From: Bacillota bacterium
GTDB taxonomy: Bacteria > Bacillota > Clostridia > Lachnospirales > Lachnospiraceae
Assembly (NCBI GenBank): GCA_023421075.1
Contig: JAEZUM010000021.1
Span: 1-14,418 of the forward strand
Direction of reading: 5' to 3'
Length of the DNA stretch: 14,418 nucleotides
Shown here: piece by piece, positions 1 through 6,871 of the stretch
Layout of the letters: each line of letters starts with the position of its first letter
How positions within the stretch are numbered: position 1 is the stretch's first letter
The notes under the pieces: generated by a model
What the model saw: the letters and a program-made list of their open reading frames with translations, nothing else
What the model was told of the DNA's origin: nothing
Databases searched by the model: none
Position numbers and translations under genes: made by a program

Positions 1-177
1 ATTAATTTGTCGCGGTTTTTACAATTAAATGCAGAAAATTCCTTGACAAATGCCACTAATAAGTTTATAAATAGATTTGTAGATGTCTTTGCTCTAGCTG
101 TGAGCAGGGGACAAGATCTATGCGAACTCTCTCCCACTGAACAGGATGATCTGTGGAGAGAAATTAAAAATCGTTAG
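1..177 (+). CDS. mazG: MazG nucleoside triphosphate pyrophosphohydrolase, C-terminal 58 residues (5' end outside window)
   Basis: Frame 1 is open from the first base to the TAG at 175-177. It gives 58 residues that begin INLSRFLQLNAENSLT and end QDDLWREIKNR. The stretch INLSRFL, then ALxxTNxKFxxRF-like residues (TNATNKFINRF), then a Leu/Glu-rich end with LWREIK, is the C-terminal helix pattern of MazG/YabN proteins. MazG hydrolyses (d)NTPs to the monophosphate and pyrophosphate in the cytoplasm. In Bacillus the homologue YabN carries an N-terminal tetrapyrrole-methylase-like domain; whether this one does cannot be seen. YabN precedes YabO (RqcP) in B. subtilis, and an S4-domain gene follows here after HU, which supports the call. 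No terminator is visible between this stop and the HU gene 44 nt downstream. Confidence 0.85.
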   Translation: MNLSRFLQLNAENSLTNATNKFINRFVDVFALAVSRGQDLCELSPTEQDDLWREIKNR

Positions 178-221
178 ATAAAATTAAAATGTAGTTATCA
201 CTTTAGAGGAGGAGCAAATCC

Positions 222-497
222 ATGAACAAAGCAGAATTAGTTGCAGCGATTGCAGAAAAAACAGATTTTTCAAAGAAGGATTCAGAGAAAGCATTAAAGG
301 CTTTCATCGATGTAGTTACAGAGGAATTAACCAAAGGTGAGAAAGTACAGTTGGTTGGTTTCGGTACTTTTGAGGTATCTGAAAGACCGGCAAGAACTGG
401 CAGAAATCCTTTAACAAAGGAAACTATCGAGATTGCTGCTTCTAAGGCACCGAAGTTTAAGGCAGGTAAGGCTTTAAAGGACGTTATCAACGCATAG
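222..497 (+). CDS. hup: HU-family DNA-binding protein
   Basis: The 91-residue protein has the usual length of bacterial HU. It is a small basic dimer that bends DNA and helps compact the nucleoid. Visible family features are the N-terminal helices beginning MNKAELVAAIAEKT, the turn GFGTF (46-50), the arm segment RTGRNP (58-63) that inserts into the minor groove, and the C-terminal PKFKAGKALKDVIN (77-90). The ATG at 222 is preceded by AGAGGAGG at 205-212, a strong binding site at good spacing. A 15-bp perfect terminator follows, so HU can be a discrete transcript end even if it starts within the mazG operon. HU is often found between mazG and the S4 gene in Lachnospiraceae, whereas in B. subtilis hbs lies elsewhere. 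The symbol hup is generic; the paralogue cannot be assigned from here. Confidence 0.97.
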   Translation: MNKAELVAAIAEKTDFSKKDSEKALKAFIDVVTEELTKGEKVQLVGFGTFEVSERPARTGRNPLTKETIEIAASKAPKFKAGKALKDVINA

Positions 498-510
498 TTG
501 ATTGAAGCGA

Positions 511-573
511 AAAGGCTGTTTTAAATTCCGAGTCTCTTTGGGGTGTAGGGTTTTTAAAACAGCCTTTTTTTAT
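511..573 (+). terminator. Intrinsic terminator after HU with a 15-bp perfect stem
   Basis: AAAGGCTGTTTTAAA (511-525) is exactly complementary to 553-567, and the 3' arm runs into TTTTTTTAT. The loop is long (27 nt, 526-552). Part of the loop (546-554) is also perfectly complementary to 577-585 just downstream, so an alternative or pseudoknotted fold is possible. Confidence 0.85.
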
Positions 574-613
574 CTTAAAACCCTAATCTGCTATGACAAA
601 GGTCATATGAGGC

Positions 614-660
614 ATAAGCTGGAGCAATTGACATAGTTCGATTGCTTTTTTTGTGCTTAT
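614..660 (+). terminator. Second stem-loop with T tract in the rqcP leader (possible terminator or attenuator)
   Basis: AGCAATTGA (623-631) pairs with 638-646 over nine positions, one of them G-T, leaving a 6-nt loop. Seven T residues follow (646-652). An outer stem, ATAAGC (614-619) with GCTTAT (655-660), brackets it. It lies only 28 nt before the rqcP start, so it is either a second transcription stop for upstream read-through or an attenuator for rqcP. I see no convincing sigma-A promoter between it and rqcP, which means rqcP would have to be reached by read-through or from a promoter I cannot recognise. Confidence 0.5.
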
Positions 661-687
661 TATTTGTGTTAAAGAAAAGAGGAAAAT

Positions 688-927
688 ATGAGGCTTGATA
701 AATTTTTAAAGGTTTCCAGACTGATTAAGCGCCGTACGGTAGCAAATGATGCTTGTGATGCCGGTAGGGTTATGATCAATGATAAACCGGCTAAGGCATC
801 CTCTACGGTAAAGGTGGGAGATGTAATCGAGATTGGATTTGGTGCGAAAGCAGTAAGGGTTGAAGTGCTCGATGTACAGGAAACGACAAAGAAGGATGAC
901 GCAAAGGAGCTTTATAAATATCTCTAA
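688..927 (+). CDS. rqcP: S4-domain RNA-binding protein RqcP (YabO/HslR family)
   Basis: A 79-residue protein made almost entirely of one S4 RNA-binding fold: MRLDKFLKVSRLIKRRTVANDACDAG (1-26), the VMINDKPAKASSTVKVGD segment (28-45), and a C-terminal strand. The length matches B. subtilis RqcP (formerly YabO, about 86 residues). From family knowledge, RqcP binds stalled 50S-peptidyl-tRNA complexes and works with RqcH to add alanine tails to stalled nascent chains. It is related to E. coli Hsp15 (HslR), which recycles free 50S subunits. AAGAGG (677-682) precedes the ATG by 5 nt. Its place between mazG/HU and yabP-yabQ-divIC is the same as in Bacillus and is the main reason for choosing RqcP over a generic S4 protein. 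Confidence 0.9.
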   Translation: MRLDKFLKVSRLIKRRTVANDACDAGRVMINDKPAKASSTVKVGDVIEIGFGAKAVRVEVLDVQETTKKDDAKELYKYL

Positions 928-954
928 TGTGAATCCGTTTGATAACGACGATCG

Positions 955-983
955 TCATGAAACAGAAAGTCTTCTCATATACT
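955..983 (+). promoter_or_regulatory. Candidate sigma-E type promoter for yabP-yabQ
   Basis: CATATACT (976-983) is one mismatch from the sigma-E -10 consensus CATACAnT. TCATGAA (955-961) is a partial match to the -35 (KMATATT), with a 14-nt spacer, the usual sigma-E distance. yabP and yabQ are mother-cell sporulation genes in Bacillus. A 10-bp perfect palindrome, GACGATCGTC (947-956), abuts the -35. The weak -35 keeps this tentative. Confidence 0.42.
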
Positions 984-1051
984 TAAAAAGATAAACTTGG
1001 TCTTTTATTTGGATCGGGATTCTTAGGGTATCAATATGAGGAGGCTTTTTT

Positions 1052-1339
1052 ATGGAAGAGAAACAACCAATTCTTAAGGGTCATAAGCTTAATATCATCG
1101 CAAGAAAGAATATTATGGTTACCGGTGTAAATGATGTTCTGTCCTTTGATGCCGGTGAGGTATTGCTCCAGACGGAACAGGGCATACTTATGATACGAGG
1201 CAATGAATTGCATGTGAATCGGCTTACTCTGGAAAAGGGTGAGGTGGACATCGACGGGCGAATTGACAGCTTAACCTACTCTGATTCTGCAAATGGTGGG
1301 AAATCGACGGAATCCTTGTTTGGCAGGCTTTTTAAGTAG
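1052..1339 (+). CDS. yabP: Sporulation protein YabP
   Basis: The 95-residue protein matches the YabP family in size and pattern. A basic N-terminus (LKGHKLNIIARKNIMVTGV) is followed by DVLSFDAGEVLLQTEQGILMIRGNELHVNRLTLEKGEVDIDGRI-type alternating beta strands, here at about residues 28-71, and then a Ser/Gly-rich tail ending LFGRLFK. There is no signal peptide or membrane segment. In B. subtilis yabP is cotranscribed with yabQ in the mother cell and is needed for normal spore envelope formation; its biochemical activity is unknown. TGAGGAGG (1037-1044) lies 7 nt before the ATG. The stop codon at 1337-1339 overlaps the ribosome binding site of yabQ, so the two are translationally linked. Confidence 0.92.
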   Translation: MEEKQPILKGHKLNIIARKNIMVTGVNDVLSFDAGEVLLQTEQGILMIRGNELHVNRLTLEKGEVDIDGRIDSLTYSDSANGGKSTESLFGRLFK

Positions 1340-1348
1340 GTGGCCTGT

Positions 1349-1810
1349 ATGAATCCTGCAATTACAATTGAACTCCAATTTTTTCTTATATCCATCCTGT
1401 GGGGTGGAGTCCTTTTGTTGGCCTATGATATGTTAAGAATCCTTCGAAGGCTGGTGAAACACGGGGTATTCTTAATCGCTGTAGAGGACATGATATTCTG
1501 GCTAGCAGCGAGTTTATTTATATTTACAATGATTTATAGAATCAATAATGGGATTATTCGTGGTTTTTCCATTATCGGAATGCTGTTGGGAATTATTCTT
1601 TATCATTTTAGTGTTAGTGATGTACTGGTAAAGTCAGTTACTAAGCTGATCCAGACTTTGCTTTCTCCGTTTAAGGCAGCAATCAACCAGGTTATTCGAT
1701 TCATCAGATTCCTTTGGAAGCTTGGGAAGAAGGTCATAAATAAGCTATTATTCCGATTGAAAAAAATCAGGAAATCGGTTAGAATAACATTGAAAACAAG
1801 GAAGCAATAG
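1349..1810 (+). CDS. yabQ: Spore cortex biosynthesis membrane protein YabQ
   Basis: The 153-residue protein has three likely membrane segments (about 8-26, 40-62 and 70-88) and then a very basic cytoplasmic tail of about 60 residues. The early motif SILWGGVLLLAYDMLRILRR (15-34) is characteristic of YabQ. In B. subtilis YabQ sits in the mother-cell membranes around the forespore and is required for cortex formation. The start was set at ATG 1349 rather than the in-frame GTG at 1340, because AGGTGG (1338-1343) is 5 nt upstream of 1349 and overlaps 1340. The gene starts 9 nt after the yabP stop. Its own stop is 28 nt before divIC, suggesting a yabP-yabQ-divIC transcript. Confidence 0.92.
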   Translation: MNPAITIELQFFLISILWGGVLLLAYDMLRILRRLVKHGVFLIAVEDMIFWLAASLFIFTMIYRINNGIIRGFSIIGMLLGIILYHFSVSDVLVKSVTKLIQTLLSPFKAAINQVIRFIRFLWKLGKKVINKLLFRLKKIRKSVRITLKTRKQ

Positions 1811-1838
1811 CTTTACTGGATTGTAGGAGATGTTATTT

Positions 1839-2126
1839 ATGAGAAGAAGCTATAAAAAAAGGACAGGCATCGGCATCATTGCATTTGTTGTGCTGATTTT
1901 ATGTGCTATCGTATCCTACCGAAGAATAGGCCTTGGTCAGGAAGTCAATGAAAAAGAGATTACGATTAGTCGTCTTGAGACCAGAAAGCAGGAAGAGCTG
2001 GAGCGGAAAGAAGAGATTGCCGAATTTAAGGCATATACCAAGACGAAAAAATACATTGAGGATATGGCCAGGGAGAAATTGGGCCTTGTTTATGATGATG
2101 ATATTATTTTCGAACCGGAAGAATAA
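1839..2126 (+). CDS. divIC: Septum formation initiator DivIC (FtsB-like)
   Basis: A 95-residue bitopic membrane protein. It has a short basic cytoplasmic N-terminus (MRRSYKKRTG), one membrane helix (about 11-27), and an extracytoplasmic coiled coil rich in Glu, Lys and Leu (about 34-65). The conserved DivIC/FtsB end follows, YIEDMAREKLGLVYDDDIIF (72-91). DivIC forms a complex with FtsL and DivIB that activates septal peptidoglycan synthesis. ATG 1839 was chosen over in-frame ATG 1830 because AGGAGA (1825-1830) overlaps the latter and is 8 nt from the former. The gene is somewhat shorter than B. subtilis DivIC (about 125 residues), as is common in Clostridia. A strong tRNA promoter begins 4 nt after the stop. 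Confidence 0.92.
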   Translation: MRRSYKKRTGIGIIAFVVLILCAIVSYRRIGLGQEVNEKEITISRLETRKQEELERKEEIAEFKAYTKTKKYIEDMAREKLGLVYDDDIIFEPEE

Positions 2127-2130
2127 AGGG

Positions 2131-2159
2131 TTGACAACCACTTCGAAAGCAGTTATAAT
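2131..2159 (+). promoter_or_regulatory. Consensus sigma-A promoter of the tRNA-Met gene
   Basis: TTGACA (2131-2136) and TATAAT (2154-2159) are both exact consensus with a 17-nt spacer. A start near 2166 would leave a leader of about 9 nt before the mature tRNA. Confidence 0.93.
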
Positions 2160-2174
2160 AAGGTTCGTCGTTAC

Positions 2175-2248
2175 GGCGAAGTAGCTCAGCTGGCGAGAGC
2201 ACGCGGTTCATACCCGCGGTGTCGGCGGTTCAAATCCGTCCTTCGCTA
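2175..2248 (+). tRNA. tRNA-Met (anticodon CAT), elongator type
   Basis: A full cloverleaf of 74 nt. The acceptor GGCGAAG (2175-2181) pairs with CTTCGCT (2241-2247), with a G-T at the end, and the discriminator is A. The D arm is GCTC/GAGC. The anticodon stem is CGCGG/CCGCG around TTCATAC (anticodon CAT), and the T arm is GGCGG/CCGTC with a TTCAAAT loop. The 3' CCA is not encoded. It is read as elongator Met: the 1-72 pair is G-T, the anticodon stem lacks the three consecutive G-C pairs of initiator tRNA, and the body resembles Bacillus tRNA-Met rather than tRNA-Ile2. In B. subtilis a tRNA-Met also lies just upstream of spoIIE, so the position appears conserved. Confidence 0.95.
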
Positions 2249-2258
2249 TGGAACATTT

Positions 2259-2295
2259 ACAGGGAGTTGTGAATAACAACTCCCTGTTTTGATTC
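2259..2295 (+). terminator. Intrinsic terminator of the tRNA-Met transcript
   Basis: ACAGGGAGTTGT (2259-2270) pairs perfectly over 12 bp with 2276-2287 around a 5-nt loop (GAATA), followed by TTTTGATT. The stem is strong and the T tract short. It insulates the tRNA from the spoIIE control region. Confidence 0.85.
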
Positions 2296-2367
2296 TATTC
2301 CATTTTCAAGGTCTTAATCTGAATTAATTCCCTATAATCGAGGATTTAACCTTTTTGAAGGAATTCT

Positions 2368-2433
2368 TGTCAAAAAGTTTTTGGATTTGGTACTGTAGTT
2401 TTGACAAAGATTTCATAGAACCCTGCCTATAAT
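2368..2433 (+). promoter_or_regulatory. spoIIE promoter with a 21-nt spacer and Spo0A-box-like sites
   Basis: TTGACA (2401-2406) and TATAAT (2428-2433) are both perfect hexamers but are separated by 21 nt instead of 17. The long spacer is known for Spo0A-activated sigma-A promoters of B. subtilis (spoIIG and spoIIE). TGTCAAA (2368-2374) and TGACAAA (2402-2408, overlapping the -35) each match the 0A box TGnCGAA at all but one position. A start near 2440 leaves about 40 nt before the spoIIE ATG. Spo0A control is inferred from architecture; binding is not shown by the sequence alone. Confidence 0.82.
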
Positions 2434-2480
2434 GACAACACACTATTGAAAGACGACTTGAAAGGGAGCAGGGAAACACT

Positions 2481-4760
2481 ATGAAACGAAGAACAGTACT
2501 AATCCATCTAATCGGTCTATTGGTTGCAAGGGCAGCCTTCTATTCTATGAATCCGCTGGCAATCGGTTTCTTCACCGCAGCATATTTATCAAAGACGGGA
2601 GGAGGACTTGCATTTGCGGTAGCCATCATCGGGATTATATCCAGCATGAATACAACAGGTATTTTAAAATATTCACTTGTCTTAGTATCTTCCGTCGTCA
2701 TCCTGGAGACACCTTTTATAAAAGATAGAAATATTCCAAAGCCGGTGCTGTATCTGCTTCCTTCGATATCCTTAACGATCTTTTCGTTAATGGAAGTAAC
2801 TTCCGGAGGACCGGTACAACATTATGTTGCAATGGCGATTCTTGAGGGAATCATAGCCTATATCTCTGCCGGAATGTTCCGACAGGGAATTGAATATATA
2901 CTGGAGTCCAATAAGGGGGCCAGAATGAGTAATGAACAGATGGTCAGCATGGCAATGATTATCGCAGTAATTCTTTATGCAATTCCCGAGGTAAAGAGTG
3001 ATTATCTGGCACCAGCCCAGTCAGTAGCGTATTTTGTAATCTTATTCTTTACCTATAAATACGGTGCGGGGCAAGGAACGATCACAGCAGCACTTTGTGG
3101 CTTTGCCTTAAGCCTGAGAGGAGCTCCTGTTGAGGATATCGGAGTATTTGCCTTGATGAGCATCATTACGGCCGTATTTCGCGAAATGGGAAGATTACCG
3201 AGTGGCTGTGTGTATCTGCTAACCGCATCCGTCTTAGGGCTTTTGAATAAGAGTATGGAACTGAGTTTAAAGGAAATCAGTGCATTAATGTCTTCTGTTA
3301 TTTTATTCTGTCTGCTTCCAAGTAGCTTAATCCACCTGGTGGATGCGGCCGGTGGTACGGGAAGGCAGGAGATGCTTGCTACTCAAAATTTAAGAAAGAT
3401 TGCCAACCTACGAATGAAGATATTTGCGGAATCCTTTCTAAAGCTCTCAAAAACCTTGGATACGATCACGGAGCAGCAGACAAAGCTGAAACAGAAGGAG
3501 GTCAATCGTATCTTCGAGGAGATTTCGGAGAAATTATGCAAGAACTGCGAACATTGCCCCTCCTGCTGGGAACAAAGCTTCGAGCAGACATATCAGGCGG
3601 CAAGTCAGATGTTTGAACTGGCAGAGAAGAAGGGAACCATTCACAAAGAGGATGTGCCGGTCCATTTTCTGGATAGCTGTATCAGCGTAGAAGATTTTGT
3701 TAATGAGACGAATCGTGGCTTTGAGATTGCGAAGCTGAACCAGATCTGGCACAGCAGAATATCCGAGAGTAGGGAGGTTATTGCCGATCAGCTTAAGGAG
3801 GTATCCACTGTTATTCAGGATATTTCTGGGGAGATCTATGAAGCAGCTGAGGTATCCCGGTCAGAGGAAGAACGTGTGGCAAGGAGACTGCGCCAAGAGC
3901 ATATCTCTGTGAAGGATATTACGATTTTGGAACGGGAGGACAAACGTAGAGAGATTTATCTCACGGCATGTACCCGAGGAGGAAGGTGTATTACAGCCAA
4001 GGAAGCTGCGATCTTTATCTCCGACGCAATGGGAATTCGGGTAAAGGCCTCTGAGGCTTCAAAATCTGTTATATCCAAGGAATATGAGAGCTATTGCTTT
4101 CTGGAGGATACGAAATTCAAGGTTCTAACCGGTGTGGCTAGAGCGATGAAGGAAAATGTCTCAGGGGACAATTTCTCAATACTTCGTCTTGAGTCAGGAG
4201 AATTCATGCTCGCTTTATCCGATGGGATGGGAACCGGCAAGGAAGCAGGAGAAGAGAGCGAGACGGTGATGTCTCTCCTGGAACAGATGATCGGAGCGGG
4301 ATTCAAGGCAGAGACGGCAATCAAGCTGATCAACTCGAGTCTGGTTCTGAAGGCAGATAAGCAGACCTTTTCTACCATCGATATGTCGATTATCAATCTC
4401 TTTACCGGAATGTGTGAGTTCATCAAGATAGGTGCTGCGGCAGCCTTTATAAAACGAGGAGACTGGGTTGAAACAATAGCGTCAACAACCTTACCCATTG
4501 GTATGTTTGGTGATGTGGATTATGATACTGTAACGAAGAAGCTGTATGAAGGGGATATTATTGTATTATTGACCGACGGTGTTCTTGACTGTATCCCCGG
4601 TGATAATAAGGAAAGCTTTATCGAGCAAATGCTCATGGAAATGAAGAGCAATAACCCGCAGGAGATTGCCAATCGTATTCTGGATCGGACGCTTTCTCAG
4701 AGTAATTATGTTCCGATGGATGACATGACTGTAATAACTGCCGGAATATGGTTAAAATAA
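2481..4760 (+). CDS. spoIIE: Stage II sporulation protein E, PP2C-type serine phosphatase
   Basis: The 759-residue protein compares with about 827 in B. subtilis. Residues 1 to about 290 are a run of hydrophobic helices (multi-pass membrane domain). A central cytoplasmic region of about 300-540 contains a cysteine cluster C353-x2-C356-x2-C359-x2-C362-W. The C-terminal PP2C phosphatase domain (about 545-759) shows the metal-binding aspartates in SDGMGTGKEAG (D581), LLTDGVLD (D699) and MDDMTV (D747/D748). SpoIIE localises to the polar septum and dephosphorylates SpoIIAA-P in the forespore, which frees sigma-F. The ATG at 2481 follows AAAGGGAG and GCAGGG (2461-2473). Expression is expected from the Spo0A-type promoter upstream. 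All catalytic motifs look intact. Confidence 0.97.
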   Translation: MKRRTVLIHLIGLLVARAAFYSMNPLAIGFFTAAYLSKTGGGLAFAVAIIGIISSMNTTGILKYSLVLVSSVVILETPFIKDRNIPKPVLYLLPSISLTIFSLMEVTSGGPVQHYVAMAILEGIIAYISAGMFRQGIEYILESNKGARMSNEQMVSMAMIIAVILYAIPEVKSDYLAPAQSVAYFVILFFTYKYGAGQGTITAALCGFALSLRGAPVEDIGVFALMSIITAVFREMGRLPSGCVYLLTASVLGLLNKSMELSLKEISALMSSVILFCLLPSSLIHLVDAAGGTGRQEMLATQNLRKIANLRMKIFAESFLKLSKTLDTITEQQTKLKQKEVNRIFEEISEKLCKNCEHCPSCWEQSFEQTYQAASQMFELAEKKGTIHKEDVPVHFLDSCISVEDFVNETNRGFEIAKLNQIWHSRISESREVIADQLKEVSTVIQDISGEIYEAAEVSRSEEERVARRLRQEHISVKDITILEREDKRREIYLTACTRGGRCITAKEAAIFISDAMGIRVKASEASKSVISKEYESYCFLEDTKFKVLTGVARAMKENVSGDNFSILRLESGEFMLALSDGMGTGKEAGEESETVMSLLEQMIGAGFKAETAIKLINSSLVLKADKQTFSTIDMSIINLFTGMCEFIKIGAAAAFIKRGDWVETIASTTLPIGMFGDVDYDTVTKKLYEGDIIVLLTDGVLDCIPGDNKESFIEQMLMEMKSNNPQEIANRILDRTLSQSNYVPMDDMTVITAGIWLK

Positions 4761-4865
4761 GGAATAATAGAAAATATTTCATTGAAATATAAAAGTAAAA
4801 GGGTTAGAATACAAGTAACATTTTTATAAGAATAATATATTACTAAGGCTTAAGATAGGAAGGCA

Positions 4866-6302
4866 ATGATTCAGAGTATAAAAGCTTACGTAGAACAGAA
4901 TAATATGCTGACGAAGGGGGATAGGATTGTCGTAGGGGTATCCGGCGGCGCCGATTCTATCTGTCTTTTGCATGTATTGAAACAGCTAAGTGCTGAGTAT
5001 GATTTGTGCTTGATCGTTGTCCACATTAATCACGGAATCCGTGGAGCGGAGGCAGATCAGGATGAGCTTTATGTAAGAGAGCTCTGTCAATTGTGGGAGT
5101 TGGAATATAGAAGCCTGTCTATTAATGTTGTGGAGCTTGCGAAGAAGGAAAGACTCAGTGAAGAGGAAGCTGGTAGAAAGGTGCGCTACGATGCTTTTTT
5201 TGAGGTTTGTGAGAAGGAGCGGTGTAATAAAGTAGCAATTGCGCATAATAGAAACGATAATGCCGAAACGGTACTCTTTAACCTGTTTCGCGGCTCCGGT
5301 ATCCTCGGCATATCAGGAATAGAGCCTTATCGCATCATCCGGCAAAGCTACGGCGATGTAACCCTGATTCGTCCGTTATTGGGGATTACCAGGACAGATA
5401 TCGAGGAGTATCTTGGCAGGGAAAACCTTCATTATCAGATCGACTCCACGAATATGTCCGATGATTATAGCAGAAATAAGATTCGCAATCATATTCTTAC
5501 CTATGCGACAAAGGAGATTAATCAGCAAAGCATTGGAAATATTACCGAGGCAGCGGCATCCCTTCGTGAAATCTGGGATTACCTCAGTGAGAATATTCGA
5601 GTACGCTATGATGCTCTGGTCAGACAGGAAGGGGAGACGTACCGAATATCGGTGAAGGCTATCCTGTCCGAGCACCTTGTTCTACAGAAGGGAATACTTC
5701 GAATGGCGATGGAAGTGTTAGCCGGGGGGAAGAAAGACCTGGAAGCAAAGCATGTAGATTCTATTCTGTCTCTGGTGCATAAGCAGGTAGGGAAGCAGGT
5801 TCATTTGCCCTATCATATCATTGCTGAGCGGGAGTATGAGGATATTAAGCTGTATCGAATGGGGTTAATTCGTGAGGAGGATACCTTGCAGGAAGTACAA
5901 TTGCCGGTAAAGATTAAGATACCGGGAAGGACGGAATTTATTCCTTCCGGTATGTACGTAGAAACAAAGCTGTTTTCTTATAAAAATAGTGATCCAATCC
6001 CGAAAAGTAGTTGTGCGAAGTGGTTTGACTATGATAAAATAGAGAATGCTGTTGAAATGAGAACCAGAAGAGAAGGTGATTACCTTCAGATCAATGAATT
6101 TGGCGGTCGTAAGAAGCTAAAGGATTATTTTATTGATCATAAAGTTCCGCAAAAAGAGAGAGATAAGCAGCTACTCATCACAGACGGAAGTCATGTGATG
6201 TGGATCCCCGGAATGGGGGAACGAATGAGCGAACGTTATAAAGTAGATGCAGCTACGAAGAAAGTACTGTTGATAAAATTGTCTGAGTTGGAGGTAAATT
6301 AA
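4866..6302 (+). CDS. tilS: tRNA(Ile)-lysidine synthetase TilS
   Basis: The 478-residue protein has the family length (B. subtilis about 470). The N-type ATP pyrophosphatase P-loop is VGVSGGADS (23-31). HINHGIRG follows at about residues 53-60, and an AHNRNDNAETVLFNLFRGSG stretch at about 125-144, both typical of TilS. The C-terminal TilS domain carries RREGDYLQINEFGGRKKLKDYF-type sequence. TilS uses ATP and lysine to convert C34 of the CAU anticodon of tRNA-Ile2 to lysidine, switching it from Met to Ile decoding, and it is essential. AGGAAGG (4857-4863) lies directly before ATG 4866. The stop is 1 nt before hpt, so the two genes are translationally coupled, as in Bacillus. Confidence 0.96.
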   Translation: MIQSIKAYVEQNNMLTKGDRIVVGVSGGADSICLLHVLKQLSAEYDLCLIVVHINHGIRGAEADQDELYVRELCQLWELEYRSLSINVVELAKKERLSEEEAGRKVRYDAFFEVCEKERCNKVAIAHNRNDNAETVLFNLFRGSGILGISGIEPYRIIRQSYGDVTLIRPLLGITRTDIEEYLGRENLHYQIDSTNMSDDYSRNKIRNHILTYATKEINQQSIGNITEAAASLREIWDYLSENIRVRYDALVRQEGETYRISVKAILSEHLVLQKGILRMAMEVLAGGKKDLEAKHVDSILSLVHKQVGKQVHLPYHIIAEREYEDIKLYRMGLIREEDTLQEVQLPVKIKIPGRTEFIPSGMYVETKLFSYKNSDPIPKSSCAKWFDYDKIENAVEMRTRREGDYLQINEFGGRKKLKDYFIDHKVPQKERDKQLLITDGSHVMWIPGMGERMSERYKVDAATKKVLLIKLSELEVN

Positions 6303-6303
6303 G

Positions 6304-6825
6304 ATGGATCATAAAATTAGAGTAATGATAGCAGAAGATAAGATCAATCAGAGAATTATGGAGCTTGCCCAGCAGATCAGCAAGGATTATGAAGGCGAGA
6401 GTGTTCATCTTATCTGTATATTAAAGGGTAGCGTATTTTTTAGCTGTGACCTGGCGAAGCGTTTAACGATTCCGGTAACTATGGATTTTATGTCCGTATC
6501 AAGCTATGGAAGCGATCACGTAAGTTCAGGAAGAGTTCGAATCTTAAAGGATCTGGACGAATCCATTCAGGACAGAAATGTGCTTATTGTTGAGGACATT
6601 ATTGATTCCGGTCATACCCTGGCACACCTTAAGAACCTTTTGGGAACCAGATCACCGAAGAGTCTGGAGATTTGTACACTTCTTGATAAGCCGGATCGAA
6701 GAGTAACCAATGTAGACGTTAAATATGTTGGATTTGTTATTCCTGATGAATTTGTAGTTGGCTATGGTCTGGATTATGATCAATTTTTAAGAAATTTACC
6801 TTATGTAGGCGTAGTGGAGAACTAA
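6304..6825 (+). CDS. hpt: Hypoxanthine phosphoribosyltransferase
   Basis: A 173-residue cytoplasmic enzyme of purine salvage that makes IMP or GMP from hypoxanthine or guanine and PRPP. The PRPP-binding loop VLIVEDIIDSGHT is at 93-105 with the acidic pair E97/D98 and catalytic D101. SSYGSD (66-71) is the flexible catalytic loop. LKGS (40-43) is the pyrophosphate loop, and DEFVVGYGLDY (148-158) closes the purine pocket. Its ribosome site GGAGGT (6290-6295) lies inside the 3' end of tilS. The tilS-hpt-ftsH order is widely conserved in Firmicutes. B. subtilis Hpt and TilS together have been reported to act on ftsH transcription. Nothing in the sequence tests that here. Confidence 0.96.
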   Translation: MDHKIRVMIAEDKINQRIMELAQQISKDYEGESVHLICILKGSVFFSCDLAKRLTIPVTMDFMSVSSYGSDHVSSGRVRILKDLDESIQDRNVLIVEDIIDSGHTLAHLKNLLGTRSPKSLEICTLLDKPDRRVTNVDVKYVGFVIPDEFVVGYGLDYDQFLRNLPYVGVVEN

Positions 6826-6871
6826 ATGCCATATGCTTATAAGGAGATCGCAGGTTCTTCATCGGACTTGT

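Noticed and set aside
203..490. 95-residue minus-strand frame antisense to HU
   Set aside because: It mirrors the HU coding frame and has no ribosome site. HU is unmistakable on the plus strand.
1933..2184. 83-residue plus-strand frame overlapping divIC and the tRNA
   Set aside because: It runs in another frame through divIC and into the tRNA-Met gene; composition is a shadow of divIC and no ribosome site is present.
2175..2248. Reading the CAT tRNA as tRNA-Ile2, the substrate of the nearby TilS, or as initiator tRNA
   Set aside because: Body and acceptor resemble elongator tRNA-Met (G1-T72, CGGTTCATACCCG anticodon arm). Initiator features (three G-C pairs in the anticodon stem, mismatched 1-72) are absent.
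4774..4790. Hairpin ATATTTC-att-GAAATAT between spoIIE and tilS as a terminator
   Set aside because: It is AT-only apart from one pair, has a 3-nt loop and is followed by A-rich sequence rather than a T tract.
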